Positions 1 to 11,448 of a stretch of 64,000 nt of DNA are shown piece by piece; within the stretch, counting starts at the first letter, position 1; every line of letters begins with the position of its first letter. The notes below the pieces were generated by a model. The model did no database searches. It saw only the letters and a program-made list of their open reading frames with translations, and was not told where the DNA came from. Origin of the DNA: Haliclona indistincta (taxonomy: Eukaryota; Porifera; Demospongiae; Haplosclerida; Chalinidae); the NCBI GenBank assembly GCA_964017065.1, contig OZ024792.1, positions 3,529,754-3,593,753 on the forward strand. The letters run 5' to 3'. The position numbers and the translations under genes are program-made.

Positions 1-1810
1 GGTTTTGTGAATTCTCGGTGGGACCCCAATGGTGCACCGTTGGAGTTTTGTGAATTCGCGGTGGAACCCCAATGGTGCACCCTTGGGGTTCTGTGAATTC
101 GCGGTGGGACCCCAATGGTGCACCCATGGGGTTTTGTGAATTCGCGGCGAGAACCCAATGGTGCACCCTTGAGGTTTTGTGAATTCGCGGTGGGACCCCA
201 ACGGTGCACCCTTGGGGTTTTGAGAATTCGCGGTGGGACCCCAATGGTGCACCGTTGGAGTTTTGTGTATTCGCGGTGGAACCCCAATGGTGCACCCTTG
301 GGGTTCTGTGAATTCGCGGTGGGACCCCAATGGCGCACCCATGGGGTTTTGTGAATTCGCGGCGAGACCCCAATGTTGCACCCTTGGGGTTTTGTTAATT
401 CGCGGTGGGACCCCAACGGTGCACCCTTGGGGTTTTGTGAATTAGCGGTGGGACCCCAAGGTGCACCCTTGAGGTTTTGTGAATTCGCGGTGGGACCCAA
501 ATGGTGCATTCTTGGGGTTTTGTGAATTCGCGGTGGGACCCAAATGGTGCACCCTTATAGTTTTGTGAATTCGCGGTGGAACCCAAATGGTGCTCCCTTG
601 GGATACCCTTGTGGTTCTGTGAATTTGCGGTGGGAACCCAATGGTGCACCCTTGGGGTTTTGTGAATTCGCTGTGGGACCCCAATGGTGCACCCTTGGGG
701 TTTTGTAAATTCGCGGAGGGACCCCAATGGTGCACCCTTGGGATTTTGTGAATTCACAGTGGGACCCAAATGGTGCACCCTTGGGGTTTCGTGAATTCGC
801 AGTGGGACCCAAATGGTGCACCCTTGGGGTTTTGTGAATTCGCGGTGGGACCCCAATGGTATTCCCTTGGCGTTTTGTGAATTCGCGATGGGACCCCAAT
901 GGTGCACTCTTGGGGTACAATTTGGGGTTCTGTGAATTCGCGGTGGGACCCCAATGGTGCAAACTTGGGGTTTTGTGAATTCGCAGTGGGACACCAATTG
1001 TGCACCCTTGGGGTTTTGTGAATTCGCGTTGGGACCACGATGACTCTTGGGGTTTTGTGAATTCGCGTTGATCCCCAATGGTGCACCCTAGGGATTTTGT
1101 GAATTCGCTGTGGGACCCCAATGGTTCACCCTTGGGGTTCTGTGAATTCGCGGTGGGACCGAATTGGTGCACCCATTGGGTTTTGTGAATTCGCGGTGGG
1201 ACCCCAAAGGTGCACCCTTGGGGTTTTGTGAATTCGCGGTGGGACTCCAATTGTGCACCCTTGGGGTTTTGTGAATTCGCGATGGGACCCCAATGGTGCA
1301 CCCTTGGGGTTTTGTGAATTCGCGGTGGGACCTCAATGGTGCACCCTTAGCGTTTTGTCTATTCGCGGCGGGACCCCAATGGTGCACCCTTGGGGTTTTG
1401 TGAATTCGCGTTGGACCCCAATGGTGCACCCTTGTGGTTTTGTGAATTAGCGGTGGGACCCCAAGGTGCACCCTTGGGGTTTTGTGAATTCGCGATGTGA
1501 CCCCAATGGTGCATTCTTGGGGTTTTGTGAATTCGCGGTGGGACCCAAAAGGTGCACCCTTTGGGTTTTGTGAATTCGCGGTGGAACCGAAATGGTGCTC
1601 CCTTGGGATACCCTTGTGGTTCTGTGAATTTGCGGTGGGACCCCAATGGTGCACCCTTGGGATTTTTTGAATTCGCAGTGGGACCCAATGGTGCACCCTT
1701 GGGGTTTTGTGAATTCGCGGTGGGACCCCAATGGTGTACCCTTGGGGTTTTGTGAATTCGCAGTGGGACCCCAATGGTGCACGCTTGGGGTGTTGTGAAT
1801 TCGTGGTGGG

Positions 1811-1834
1811 ACCCCAATGGTGCACCATTGGGGT
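1811..1834. repeat. Perfect 24-bp palindrome variant of the satellite core
   Basis: When the unit reads CACCATTGGGG in place of CACCCTTGGGG, the core becomes a perfect inverted repeat centred on GTGCAC, running from ACCCCAATG to CATTGGGGT. The same perfect form occurs at 37133-37156 and in other copies. It could form a short hairpin or cruciform or bind a dimeric protein; either is inference. Confidence 0.85.
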
Positions 1835-2365
1835 GTTGTGAATTCGCGGTGGGACCCCAACGATGCACCCTTGGGGTTTTGGGATTTCGCGGTGGGTGCA
1901 CCCTTGGGGTTTTGTGAATTCGCGGTGGGACACCAATGGCGCATTCTTGAGTTTTGTGAATTTGCGGTGGAACCCCAATGGTGCACCCTTGGGGTTTTGT
2001 GAATTCGCAGTGTGACCCCAATGGTGCACCATTGGGCTTCTGTAATTCACTGTGGGACCCAAATGGTGCACCCTTGGGGTTTTGTGAATTCGCGGTGGGA
2101 CCCCAAAGGTGCACCCATGGGGTACCCTTTGGGGTTCTGTGAATTCGCGGTTGGACACCGATGGTTTACCCTTGGGGTTTTGTGAATTCGCGGTGGGACC
2201 CCAATGGTGTATTCTTGGGGTTTTGTGAATTCGCGGTGGGACCTCAATGGTGCACCCTTGGGGTTTTGTGAATTTGCGGTGGCACCCCAATGGTGCACCC
2301 TTGGGGTACCCTTTTGGGTTCGGTGAATTCGCTTTGGGACCCCAATGGTGCACCCTTGGGGTTTT

Positions 2366-2408
2366 GTGAATTCGCGGTGGGACCCCAATGGTGCACCCTT
2401 GGGGTTTT
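2366..2408 (+). repeat. Representative consensus 43-bp satellite unit
   Basis: One unit matching the most frequent form seen across the window. Key parts in order are GAATTCGCGG, GGGACCCC, CAATGGTGCACCC and TTGGGGTTTT. The segment running from CCCCAATG to TTGGGG is an almost perfect 22-bp palindrome around GTGCAC, with a single mismatched pair. Two CpG dinucleotides lie in TTCGCGG. Confidence 0.9.
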
Positions 2409-5400
2409 GTGAATTCGCTATGGGACCCCAATGGTGCACCCTTGGGGTTTTGTGAATTCGCGGAGGGACCCCAATGGTGCACCCTTGGGATGTTGTGAAT
2501 TCGCAGTGGGACCCAAATGGTGCACCCTTGGGGTTTTGTGAATTCGCAGTGGGACCCAAATGGTGCACCCTTGGGGTTTTGTGAATTCGCGGTGGGACCC
2601 CAATGGTGTTCCCTTGGCGTTTTGTGAATTCGCGATGGGACCCCAATGGTGCACCATTGGGGTAACCTTTGGGGTTCTGTGAATTCGTGGTGGGACCCCA
2701 ATGGTGCACCCTTGAGGTTTAGTGAATTCGCGGTGGGACCCCAATGGTGCATTCTTGGGGTTTTGTGAATTCGCGGTGGGACCCAAACGGTGCACCCTTG
2801 GAGTTTTGTGAATTCGCGGTGGAACCCAAATGGAGCTCCCTTGGGATACCCTTGTGGTTCTGTGAATTCGCGGTGGGAACCCAATGGTGCACCCTTGGGG
2901 TTTGTGAATTCGCTGTGGGACCCCAATGGTGCACCCTTGGGGTTTTGTGAATTCGCGGAGGGACCCCAATGGTGCACCCATGGGATGTTGTGAATTCGCA
3001 GTGGGACCCGAATGGTGCACCCTTGGGGTTTTGTGAATTCGCTGTGGGACCCAAATGGTGCACCCTTGGGGTTTTGTGAATTCGCGGTGGGACCCCAATG
3101 GTGTTCCCTTGGCGTTTTGTGAATTCGCGATGGGACCCCAATGGTGCACCCTTGGGGTAACCTTTGGGGTTCTGTGAATTCGTGGTGGGACCCCAATGGT
3201 GCACCCTTGAGGTTTTGTGAATTCGCGGTGGGACCCCAATGGTGCAAACTTGGGGTTTTGTGAATTCGCGGTGGGACACCAATGGTCCACCCTTGGGGTT
3301 TTGTGAATTCGCGGTGGGACCCCAATGGTGCACCCTTGCGGTTTTGTGAATTCGCGGTGGGACCCAATGGTGCACCGTTGGAGTTTTGTGAATTCGCGGT
3401 GGAACCCTAACGGTGCACCCTTGGGGTTTTGTGAATTCGCGGTGGGACCCCATTGGTGCACCGTTGGAGTTTTGTGAATTCGCGGAGGAACACCAATTGT
3501 GCACCCTTGGGGTTCTGTGAATTCGCGGTGGGACCACAACGGTGCACCCTTGGGGTTTTGTGAATTCGCGGTGGGACCCCATTGGTGCACCGTTGGAGTT
3601 TTGTGAATTCGCGGTGGAACACCATTGGTGCACCCTTGGGGTTCTGTGAATTCGCGGTGGGACCCCAATGGTGCACCCATGGGGTTTTGTGAATTCGCGG
3701 CGAGACCCTAATGGTGCACCTTTGGGGTTTTGTGAATTCGCGGTGGGACCCCAACGGTGCACCCTTGGGGTTTTGTGAATTAGCGGTGGGACCCCAAGGT
3801 GCACCCTTGGGGTTTTGTGAATTCGCGGTGGGACCCCAATGGTGCATTCTTGGGGTATTCTGAATTCGCGGTGGGACCCCAATGGTGCACCCTTGGGGTT
3901 TTGTGAATTCGCGGAGGGACCCCAATGGTGCACCCTTGGGATGTTGTGAATTCGCAGTGGGACCCAAATGGTGCACCCTTGGGGTTTTGTGAATTCGCAG
4001 TGCGACCCAAATGGTGCACCCTTGGGGTTTTGTGAATTCGCGGTGGGACCCCAATGGTGTTTTCTTGGCGTTTTGTGAATTCGCGATGGGACCCCAATGG
4101 TGCACCCTTGGGGTAACCTTTGGGGTTCTGTGAATTCGTGGTGGGACCCCAATGGTGCACCCTTGAGGTTTTGTGAATTCGCGGTGGGACCCCAATGGTG
4201 CAAACTTGGGGTTTTGTGAATTCGCGGTGGGACACCAATTGTCCACCCTTGGGATTTTGTGAATTCGCGGTGGGACCCCAATGGTGCACCCTTGGGGTTT
4301 TGTGAATTCGCGGTGGGACCCCAATGGTGCACCGTTGGAGTTTTGTGAATTCGCGGTGGAACCCCAATGGTGCACCCTTGGGGTTCTGTGAATTCGCGGT
4401 GGGACCCCAATGGTGCACCCATGGGGTTTTGTGAATTCGCGGCGAGACCCCAATGGTGCACCCTTGGGGTTTTGTGAATTCGCGGTGGGACCCCAACGGT
4501 GCACCCTTGGGGTTTTGTGAATTCGCGGTGGGACCCCATTGGTGCACCGTTGGAGTTTTGTGAATTCGCGGTGGAACCCCAATGGTGCACCCTTGGGGTT
4601 CTGTGAATCCGAGGTGGGACCCCAATGGTGCACCCATGGGGTTTTGTGAATTCGCGGCGAGACCCCAATGGTGCACCCTTGGGGTACGCTTTGGGTTCTG
4701 TTAATTCGCGGTGGGACCACAATGGTGCACCCTTGATGTTTTGTGAATTCGCTGTGGGACCCAATGGTGCACCCTTGGGGTATTGTGAATTCACGGTGGG
4801 ATCCCAATGGTGCACCCTTGGGGTTTTGTGAATTTGCGGTGGCACCCCAATGGTGCACCCTTGGGGTACCCTTTTGGGTTCGGTGAATTCGCTTTGGGAC
4901 CCCAATGGTGCACCCTTGGGGTTTTGTGAATTCGCGGTGGGACCCCAATGGTGCACCCTTGGGGTTTTGTGAATTCGCTATGGGACCCCAATGGTGCACC
5001 CTTGGGGTTTTGTGAATTCGCGGAGGGACCCCAATGGTGCACCCTTGGGATGTTGTGAATTCGCAGTGGGACCCAAATGGTGCACCCTTGGGGTTTTGTG
5101 AATTCGCAGTGGGACCCAAATGGTGCACCCTTGGGGTTTTGTGAATTCGCGGTGGGACCCCAATGGTGTTCCCTTGGCGTTTTGTGAATTCGCGATGGGA
5201 CCCCAATGGTGCACCATTGGGGTAACCTTTGGGGTTCTGTGAATTCGTGGTGGGACCCCAATGGTGCACCCTTGAGGTTTAGTGAATTCGCGGTGGGACC
5301 CCAATGGTGCATTCTTGGGGTTTTGTGAATTCGCGGTGGGACCCAAACGGTGCACCCTTGGAGTTTTGTGAATTCGCGGTGGAACCCAAATGGAGCTCCC

Positions 5401-5877
5401 TTGGGATACCCTTGTGGTTCTGTGAATTCGCGGTGGGAACCCAATGGTGCACCCTTGGGGTTTGTGAATTCGCTGTGGGACCCCAATGGTGCACCCTTGG
5501 GGTTTTGTGAATTCGCGGAGGGACCCCAATGGTGCACCCATGGGATGTTGTGAATTCGCAGTGGGACCCGAATGGTGCACCCTTGGGGTTTTGTGAATTC
5601 GCTGTGGGACCCAAATGGTGCACCCTTGGGGTTTTGTGAATTCGCGGTGGGACCCCAATGGTGTTCCCTTGGCGTTTTGTGAATTCGCGATGGGACCCCA
5701 ATGGTGCACCCTTGGGGTAACCTTTGGGGTTCTGTGAATTCGTGGTGGGACCCCAATGGTGCACCCTTGAGGTTTTGTGAATTCGCGGTGGGACCCCAAT
5801 GGTGCAAACTTGGGGTTTTGTGAATTCGCGGTGGGACACCAATGGTCCACCCTTGGGGTTTTGTGAATTCGCGGTGG

Positions 5878-8800
5878 GACCCCAATGGTGCACCCTTGGG
5901 ATTTTGTGAATTCGCAGTGGGACCCAAATGGTGCACCCTTGGGGTTTCGTGAATTCGCAGTGGGACCCAAATGGTGCACCCTTGGGGTTTTGTGAATTCG
6001 CGGTGGGACCCCAATGGTATTCCCTTGGCGTTTTGTGAATTCGCGATGGGACCCCAATGGTGCACTCTTGGGGTACAATTTGGGGTTCTGTGAATTCGCG
6101 GTGGGACCCCAATGGTGCAAACTTGGGGTTTTGTGAATTCGCAGTGGGACACCAATTGTGCACCCTTGGGGTTTTGTGAATTCGCGTTGGGACCACGATG
6201 ACTCTTGGGGTTTTGTGAATTCGCGTTGATCCCCAATGGTGCACCCTAGGGATTTTGTGAATTCGCTGTGGGACCCCAATGGTTCACCCTTGGGGTTCTG
6301 TGAATTCGCGGTGGGACCGAATTGGTGCACCCATTGGGTTTTGTGAATTCGCGGTGGGACCCCAAAGGTGCACCCTTGGGGTTTTGTGAATTCGCGGTGG
6401 GACTCCAATTGTGCACCCTTGGGGTTTTGTGAATTCGCGATGGGACCCCAATGGTGCACCCTTGGGGTTTTGTGAATTCGCGGTGGGACCTCAATGGTGC
6501 ACCCTTAGCGTTTTGTCTATTCGCGGCGGGACCCCAATGGTGCACCCTTGGGGTTTTGTGAATTCGCGTTGGACCCCAATGGTGCACCCTTGTGGTTTTG
6601 TGAATTAGCGGTGGGACCCCAAGGTGCACCCTTGGGGTTTTGTGAATTCGCGATGTGACCCCAATGGTGCATTCTTGGGGTTTTGTGAATTCGCGGTGGG
6701 ACCCAAAAGGTGCACCCTTTGGGTTTTGTGAATTCGCGGTGGAACCGAAATGGTGCTCCCTTGGGATACCCTTGTGGTTCTGTGAATTTGCGGTGGGACC
6801 CCAATGGTGCACCCTTGGGATTTTTTGAATTCGCAGTGGGACCCAATGGTGCACCCTTGGGGTTTTGTGAATTCGCGGTGGGACCCCAATGGTGTACCCT
6901 TGGGGTTTTGTGAATTCGCAGTGGGACCCCAATGGTGCACGCTTGGGGTGTTGTGAATTCGTGGTGGGACCCCAATGGTGCACCATTGGGGTGTTGTGAA
7001 TTCGCGGTGGGACCCCAACGATGCACCCTTGGGGTTTTGGGATTTCGCGGTGGGTGCACCCTTGGGGTTTTGTGAATTCGCGGTGGGACACCAATGGCGC
7101 ATTCTTGAGTTTTGTGAATTTGCGGTGGAACCCCAATGGTGCACCCTTGGGGTTTTGTGAATTCGCAGTGTGACCCCAATGGTGCACCATTGGGCTTCTG
7201 TAATTCGCTGTGGGACCCAAATGGTGCACCCTTGGGGTTTTGTGAATTCGCGGTGGGACCCCAAAGGTGCACCCATGGGGTACCCTTTGGGGTTCTGTGA
7301 ATTCGCGGTTGGACACCGATGGTTTACCCTTGGGGTTTTGTGAATTCGCGGTGGGACCCCAATGGTGTATTCTTGGGGTTTTGTGAATTCGCGGTGGGAC
7401 CTCAATGGTGCACCCTTGGGGTTTTGTGAATTTGCGGTGGCACCCCAATGGTGCACCCTTGGGGTACCCTTTTGGGTTCGGTGAATTCGCTTTGGGACCC
7501 CAATGGTGCACCCTTGGGGTTTTGTGAATTCGCGGTGGGACCCCAATGGTGCACCCTTGGGGTTTTGTGAATTCGCTATGGGACCCCAATGGTGCACCCT
7601 TGGGGTTTTGTGAATTCGCGGAGGGACCCCAATGGTGCACCCTTGGGATGTTGTGAATTCGCAGTGGGACCCAAATGGTGCACCCTTGGGGTTTTGTGAA
7701 TTCGCAGTGGGACCCAAATGGTGCACCCTTGGGGTTTTGTGAATTCGCGGTGGGACCCCAATGGTGTTCCCTTGGCGTTTTGTGAATTCGCGATGGGACC
7801 CCAATGGTGCACCATTGGGGTAACCTTTGGGGTTCTGTGAATTCGTGGTGGGACCCCAATGGTGCACCCTTGAGGTTTAGTGAATTCGCGGTGGGACCCC
7901 AATGGTGCATTCTTGGGGTTTTGTGAATTCGCGGTGGGACCCAAACGGTGCACCCTTGGAGTTTTGTGAATTCGCGGTGGAACCCAAATGGAGCTCCCTT
8001 GGGATACCCTTGTGGTTCTGTGAATTCGCGGTGGGAACCCAATGGTGCACCCTTGGGGTTTGTGAATTCGCTGTGGGACCCCAATGGTGCACCCTTGGGA
8101 TTTTGTGAATTCGCGGAGGGACCCCAATGGTGCACCCATGGGATGTTGTGAATTCGCAGTGGGACCCGAATGGTGCACCCTTGGGGTTTTGTGAATTCGC
8201 TGTGGGACCCAAATGGTGCACCCTTGGGGTTTTGTGAATTCGCGGTGGGACCCCAATGGTGTTCCCTTGGCGTTTTGTGAATTCGCGATGGGACCCCAAT
8301 GGTGCACCCTTGGGGTAACCTTTGGGGTTCTGTGAATTCGTGGTGGGACCCCAATGGTGCACCCTTGAGGTTTTGTGAATTCGCGGTGGGACCCCAATGG
8401 TGCAAACTTGGGGTTTTGTGAATTCGCGGTGGGACACCAATGGTCCACCCTTGGGGTTTTGTGAATTCGCGGTGGGACCCCAATGGTGCACCCTTGCGGT
8501 TTTGTGAATTCGCGGTGGGACCCAATGGTGCACCGTTGGAGTTTTGTGAATTCGCGGTGGAACCCTAACGGTGCACCCTTGGGGTTTTGTGAATTCGCGG
8601 TGGGACCCCATTGGTGCACCGTTGGAGTTTTGTGAATTCGCGGAGGAACACCAATGGTGCACCCTTGGGGTTCTGTGAATTCGCGGTGGGACCACAACGG
8701 TGCACCCTTGGGGTTTTGTGAATTCGCGGTGGGACCCCATTGGTGCACCGTTGGAGTTTTGTGAATTCGCGGTGGAACACCAATGGTGCACCCTTGGGGT

Positions 8801-11448
8801 TCTGTGAATTCGCGGTGGGACCCCAATGGTGCACCCATGGGGTTTTGTGAATTCGCGGCGAGACCCTAATGGTGCACCTTTGGGGTTTTGTGAATTCGCG
8901 GTGGGACCCCAACGGTGCACCCTTGGGGTTTTGTGAATTAGCGGTGGGACCCCAAGGTGCACCCTTGGGGTTTTGTGAATTCGCGGTGGGACCCCAATGG
9001 TGCATTCTTGGGGTATTCTGAATTCGCGGTGGGACCCCAATGGTGCACCCTTGGGGTTTTGTGAATTCGCGGAGGGACCCCAATGGTGCACCCTTGGGAT
9101 GTTGTGAATTCGCAGTGGGACCCAAATGGTGCACCCTTGGGGTTTTGTGAATTCGCAGTGCGACCCAAATGGTGCACCCTTGGGGTTTTGTGAATTCGCG
9201 GTGGGACCCCAATGGTGTTTTCTTGGCGTTTTGTGAATTCGCGATGGGACCCCAATGGTGCACCCTTGGGGTAACCTTTGGGGTTCTGTGAATTCGTGGT
9301 GGGACCCCAATGGTGCACCCTTGAGGTTTAGTGAATTCGCGGTGGGACCCCAATGGTGCATTCTTGGGGTTTTGTGAATTCGCGGTGGGACCCAAACGGT
9401 GCACCCTTGGAGTTTTGTGAATTCGCGGTGGAACCCAAATGGAGCTCCCTTGGGATACCCTTGTGGTTCTGTGAATTCGCGGTGGGAACCCAATGGTGCA
9501 CCCTTGGGGTTTGTGAATTCGCTGTGGGACCCCAATGGTGCACCCTTGGGGTTTTGTGAATTCGCGGAGGGACCCCAATGGTGCACCCATGGGATGTTGT
9601 GAATTCGCAGTGGGACCCGAATGGTGCACCCTTGGGGTTTTGTGAATTCGCTGTGGGACCCAAATGGTGCACCCTTGGGGTTTTGTGAATTCGCGGTGGG
9701 ACCCCAATGGTGTTCCCTTGGCGTTTTGTGAATTCGCGATGGGACCCCAATGGTGCACCCTTGGGGTAACCTTTGGGGTTCTGTGAATTCGTGGTGGGAC
9801 CCCAATGGTGCACCCTTGAGGTTTTGTGAATTCGCGGTGGGACCCCAATGGTGCAAACTTGGGGTTTTGTGAATTCGCGGTGGGACACCAATGGTCCACC
9901 CTTGGGGTTTTGTGAATTCGCGGTGGGACCCCAATGGTGCACCCTTGCGGTTTTGTGAATTCGCGGTGGGACCCAATGGTGCACCGTTGGAGTTTTGTGA
10001 ATTCGCGGTGGAACCCTAACGGTGCACCCTTGGGGTTTTGTGAATTCGCGGTGGGACCCCATTGGTGCACCGTTGGAGTTTTGTGAATTCGCGGAGGAAC
10101 ACCAATGGTGCACCCTTGGGGTTCTGTGAATTCGCGGTGGGACCACAACGGTGCACCCTTGGGGTTTTGTGAATTCGCGGTGGGACCCCATTGGTGCACC
10201 GTTGGAGTTTTGTGAATTCGCGGTGGAACACCAATGGTGCACCCTTGGGGTTCTGTGAATTCGCGGTGGGACCCCAATGGTGCACCCATGGGGTTTTGTG
10301 AATTCGCGGCGAGACCCTAATGGTGCACCTTTGGGGTTTTGTGAATTCGCGGTGGGACCCCAACGGTGCAACCTTGGGGTTTTGTGAATTAGCGGTGGGA
10401 CCCCAAGGTGCACCCTTGGGGTTTTGTGAATTCGCGGTGGGACCCTAATGGTGCATTCTTGGGGTATTCTGAATTCGCGGTGGGACCCCAATGGTGCACC
10501 CTTGGGGTTTTGTGAATTCGCGGAGGGACCCCAATGGTGCACCCTTGGGATGTTGTGAATTCGCAGTGGGACCCAAATGGTGCACCCTTGGGGTTTTGTG
10601 AATTCGCAGTGCGACCCAAATGGTGCACCCTTGGGGTTTTGTGAATTCGCGGTGGGACCCCAATGGTGTTTTCTTGGCGTTTTGTGAATTCGCGATGGGA
10701 CCCCAATGGTGCACCCTTGGGGTAACCTTTGGGGTTCTGTGAATTCGTGGTGGGACCCCAATGGTGCACCCTTGAGGTTTTGTGAATTCGCGGTGGGACC
10801 CCAATGGTGCAAACTTGGGGTTTTGTGAATTCGCGGTGGGACACCAATTGTCCACCCTTGGGATTTTGTGAATTCGCGGTGGGACCCCAATGGTGCACCC
10901 TTGGGGTTTTGTGAATTCGCGGTGGGACCCCAATGGTGCACCGTTGGAGTTTTGTGAATTCGCGGTGGAACCCCAATGGTGCACCCTTGGGGTTCTGTGA
11001 ATTCGCGGTGGGACCCCAATGGTGCACCCATGGGGTTTTGTGAATTCGCGGCGAGACCCCAATGGTGCACCCTTGGGGTTTTGTGAATTCGCGGTGGGAC
11101 CCCAACGGTGCACCCTTGGGGTTTTGTGAATTCGCGGTGGGACCCCATTGGTGCACCGTTGGAGTTTTGTGAATTCGCGGTGGAACCCCAATGGTGCACC
11201 CTTGGGGTTCTGTGAATCCGAGGTGGGACCCCAATGGTGCACCCATGGGGTTTTGTGAATTCGCGGCGAGACCCCAATGGTGCACCCTTGGGGTACGCTT
11301 TGGGTTCTGTTAATTCGCGGTGGGACCACAATGGTGCACCCTTGATGTTTTGTGAATTCGCTGTGGGACCCAATGGTGCACCCTTGGGGTATTGTGAATT
11401 CACGGTGGGATCCCAATGGTGCACCCTTGGGGTTTTGTGAATTCGCGG
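5878..11448 (+). repeat. Higher-order repeat copy 2 with internal duplication
   Basis: Second copy of the 5.16-kb segment. It follows copy 1 at an offset of 5,158 up to about 9318, contains one extra 1,451-bp tandem duplication, and then resumes at an offset of 6,609 (5,158 + 1,451) to about 11448, where similarity to copy 1 stops. Edges are approximate. Confidence 0.8.
7868..10769 (+). repeat. Tandem 1,451-bp duplication inside HOR copy 2
   Basis: 7868-9318 and 9319-10769 are near-identical at an offset of 1,451 bp. Both carry the same run of diagnostic units: GGAGCTCCC, the longer GGGATACCC unit, TTGGGGTAACC and GAATTAGCGG. 1,451 is not a multiple of 43 because longer units lie inside. Only a few single-base differences separate the copies, so the event looks recent. 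Confidence 0.85.

Larger units (their letters stand above)
720..5877 (+). repeat. Higher-order repeat copy 1 (about 5,158 bp)
   Basis: First copy of a segment of about 120 units that recurs immediately downstream at an offset of 5,158 bp. The two copies share the same order of variant units and differ by scattered single bases (for example TTCACAG near 750 against TTCGCAG near 5910). The part from about 2300 to 3300 is also repeated inside the copy at about 4860-5860 (offset 2,560). Boundaries are read by eye and accurate to about one unit. Confidence 0.8.

Noticed and set aside
115..354. Plus-strand 60-140-codon frames across the satellite
   Set aside because: They reflect the same repeat. 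TGA in TGTGAATTC closes one frame per unit, so length is set by the repeat and not by selection.
2366..2408. CENP-B box within the unit
   Set aside because: The unit has a TTCG, but the required A and CGGG positions of the CENP-B motif are not matched.
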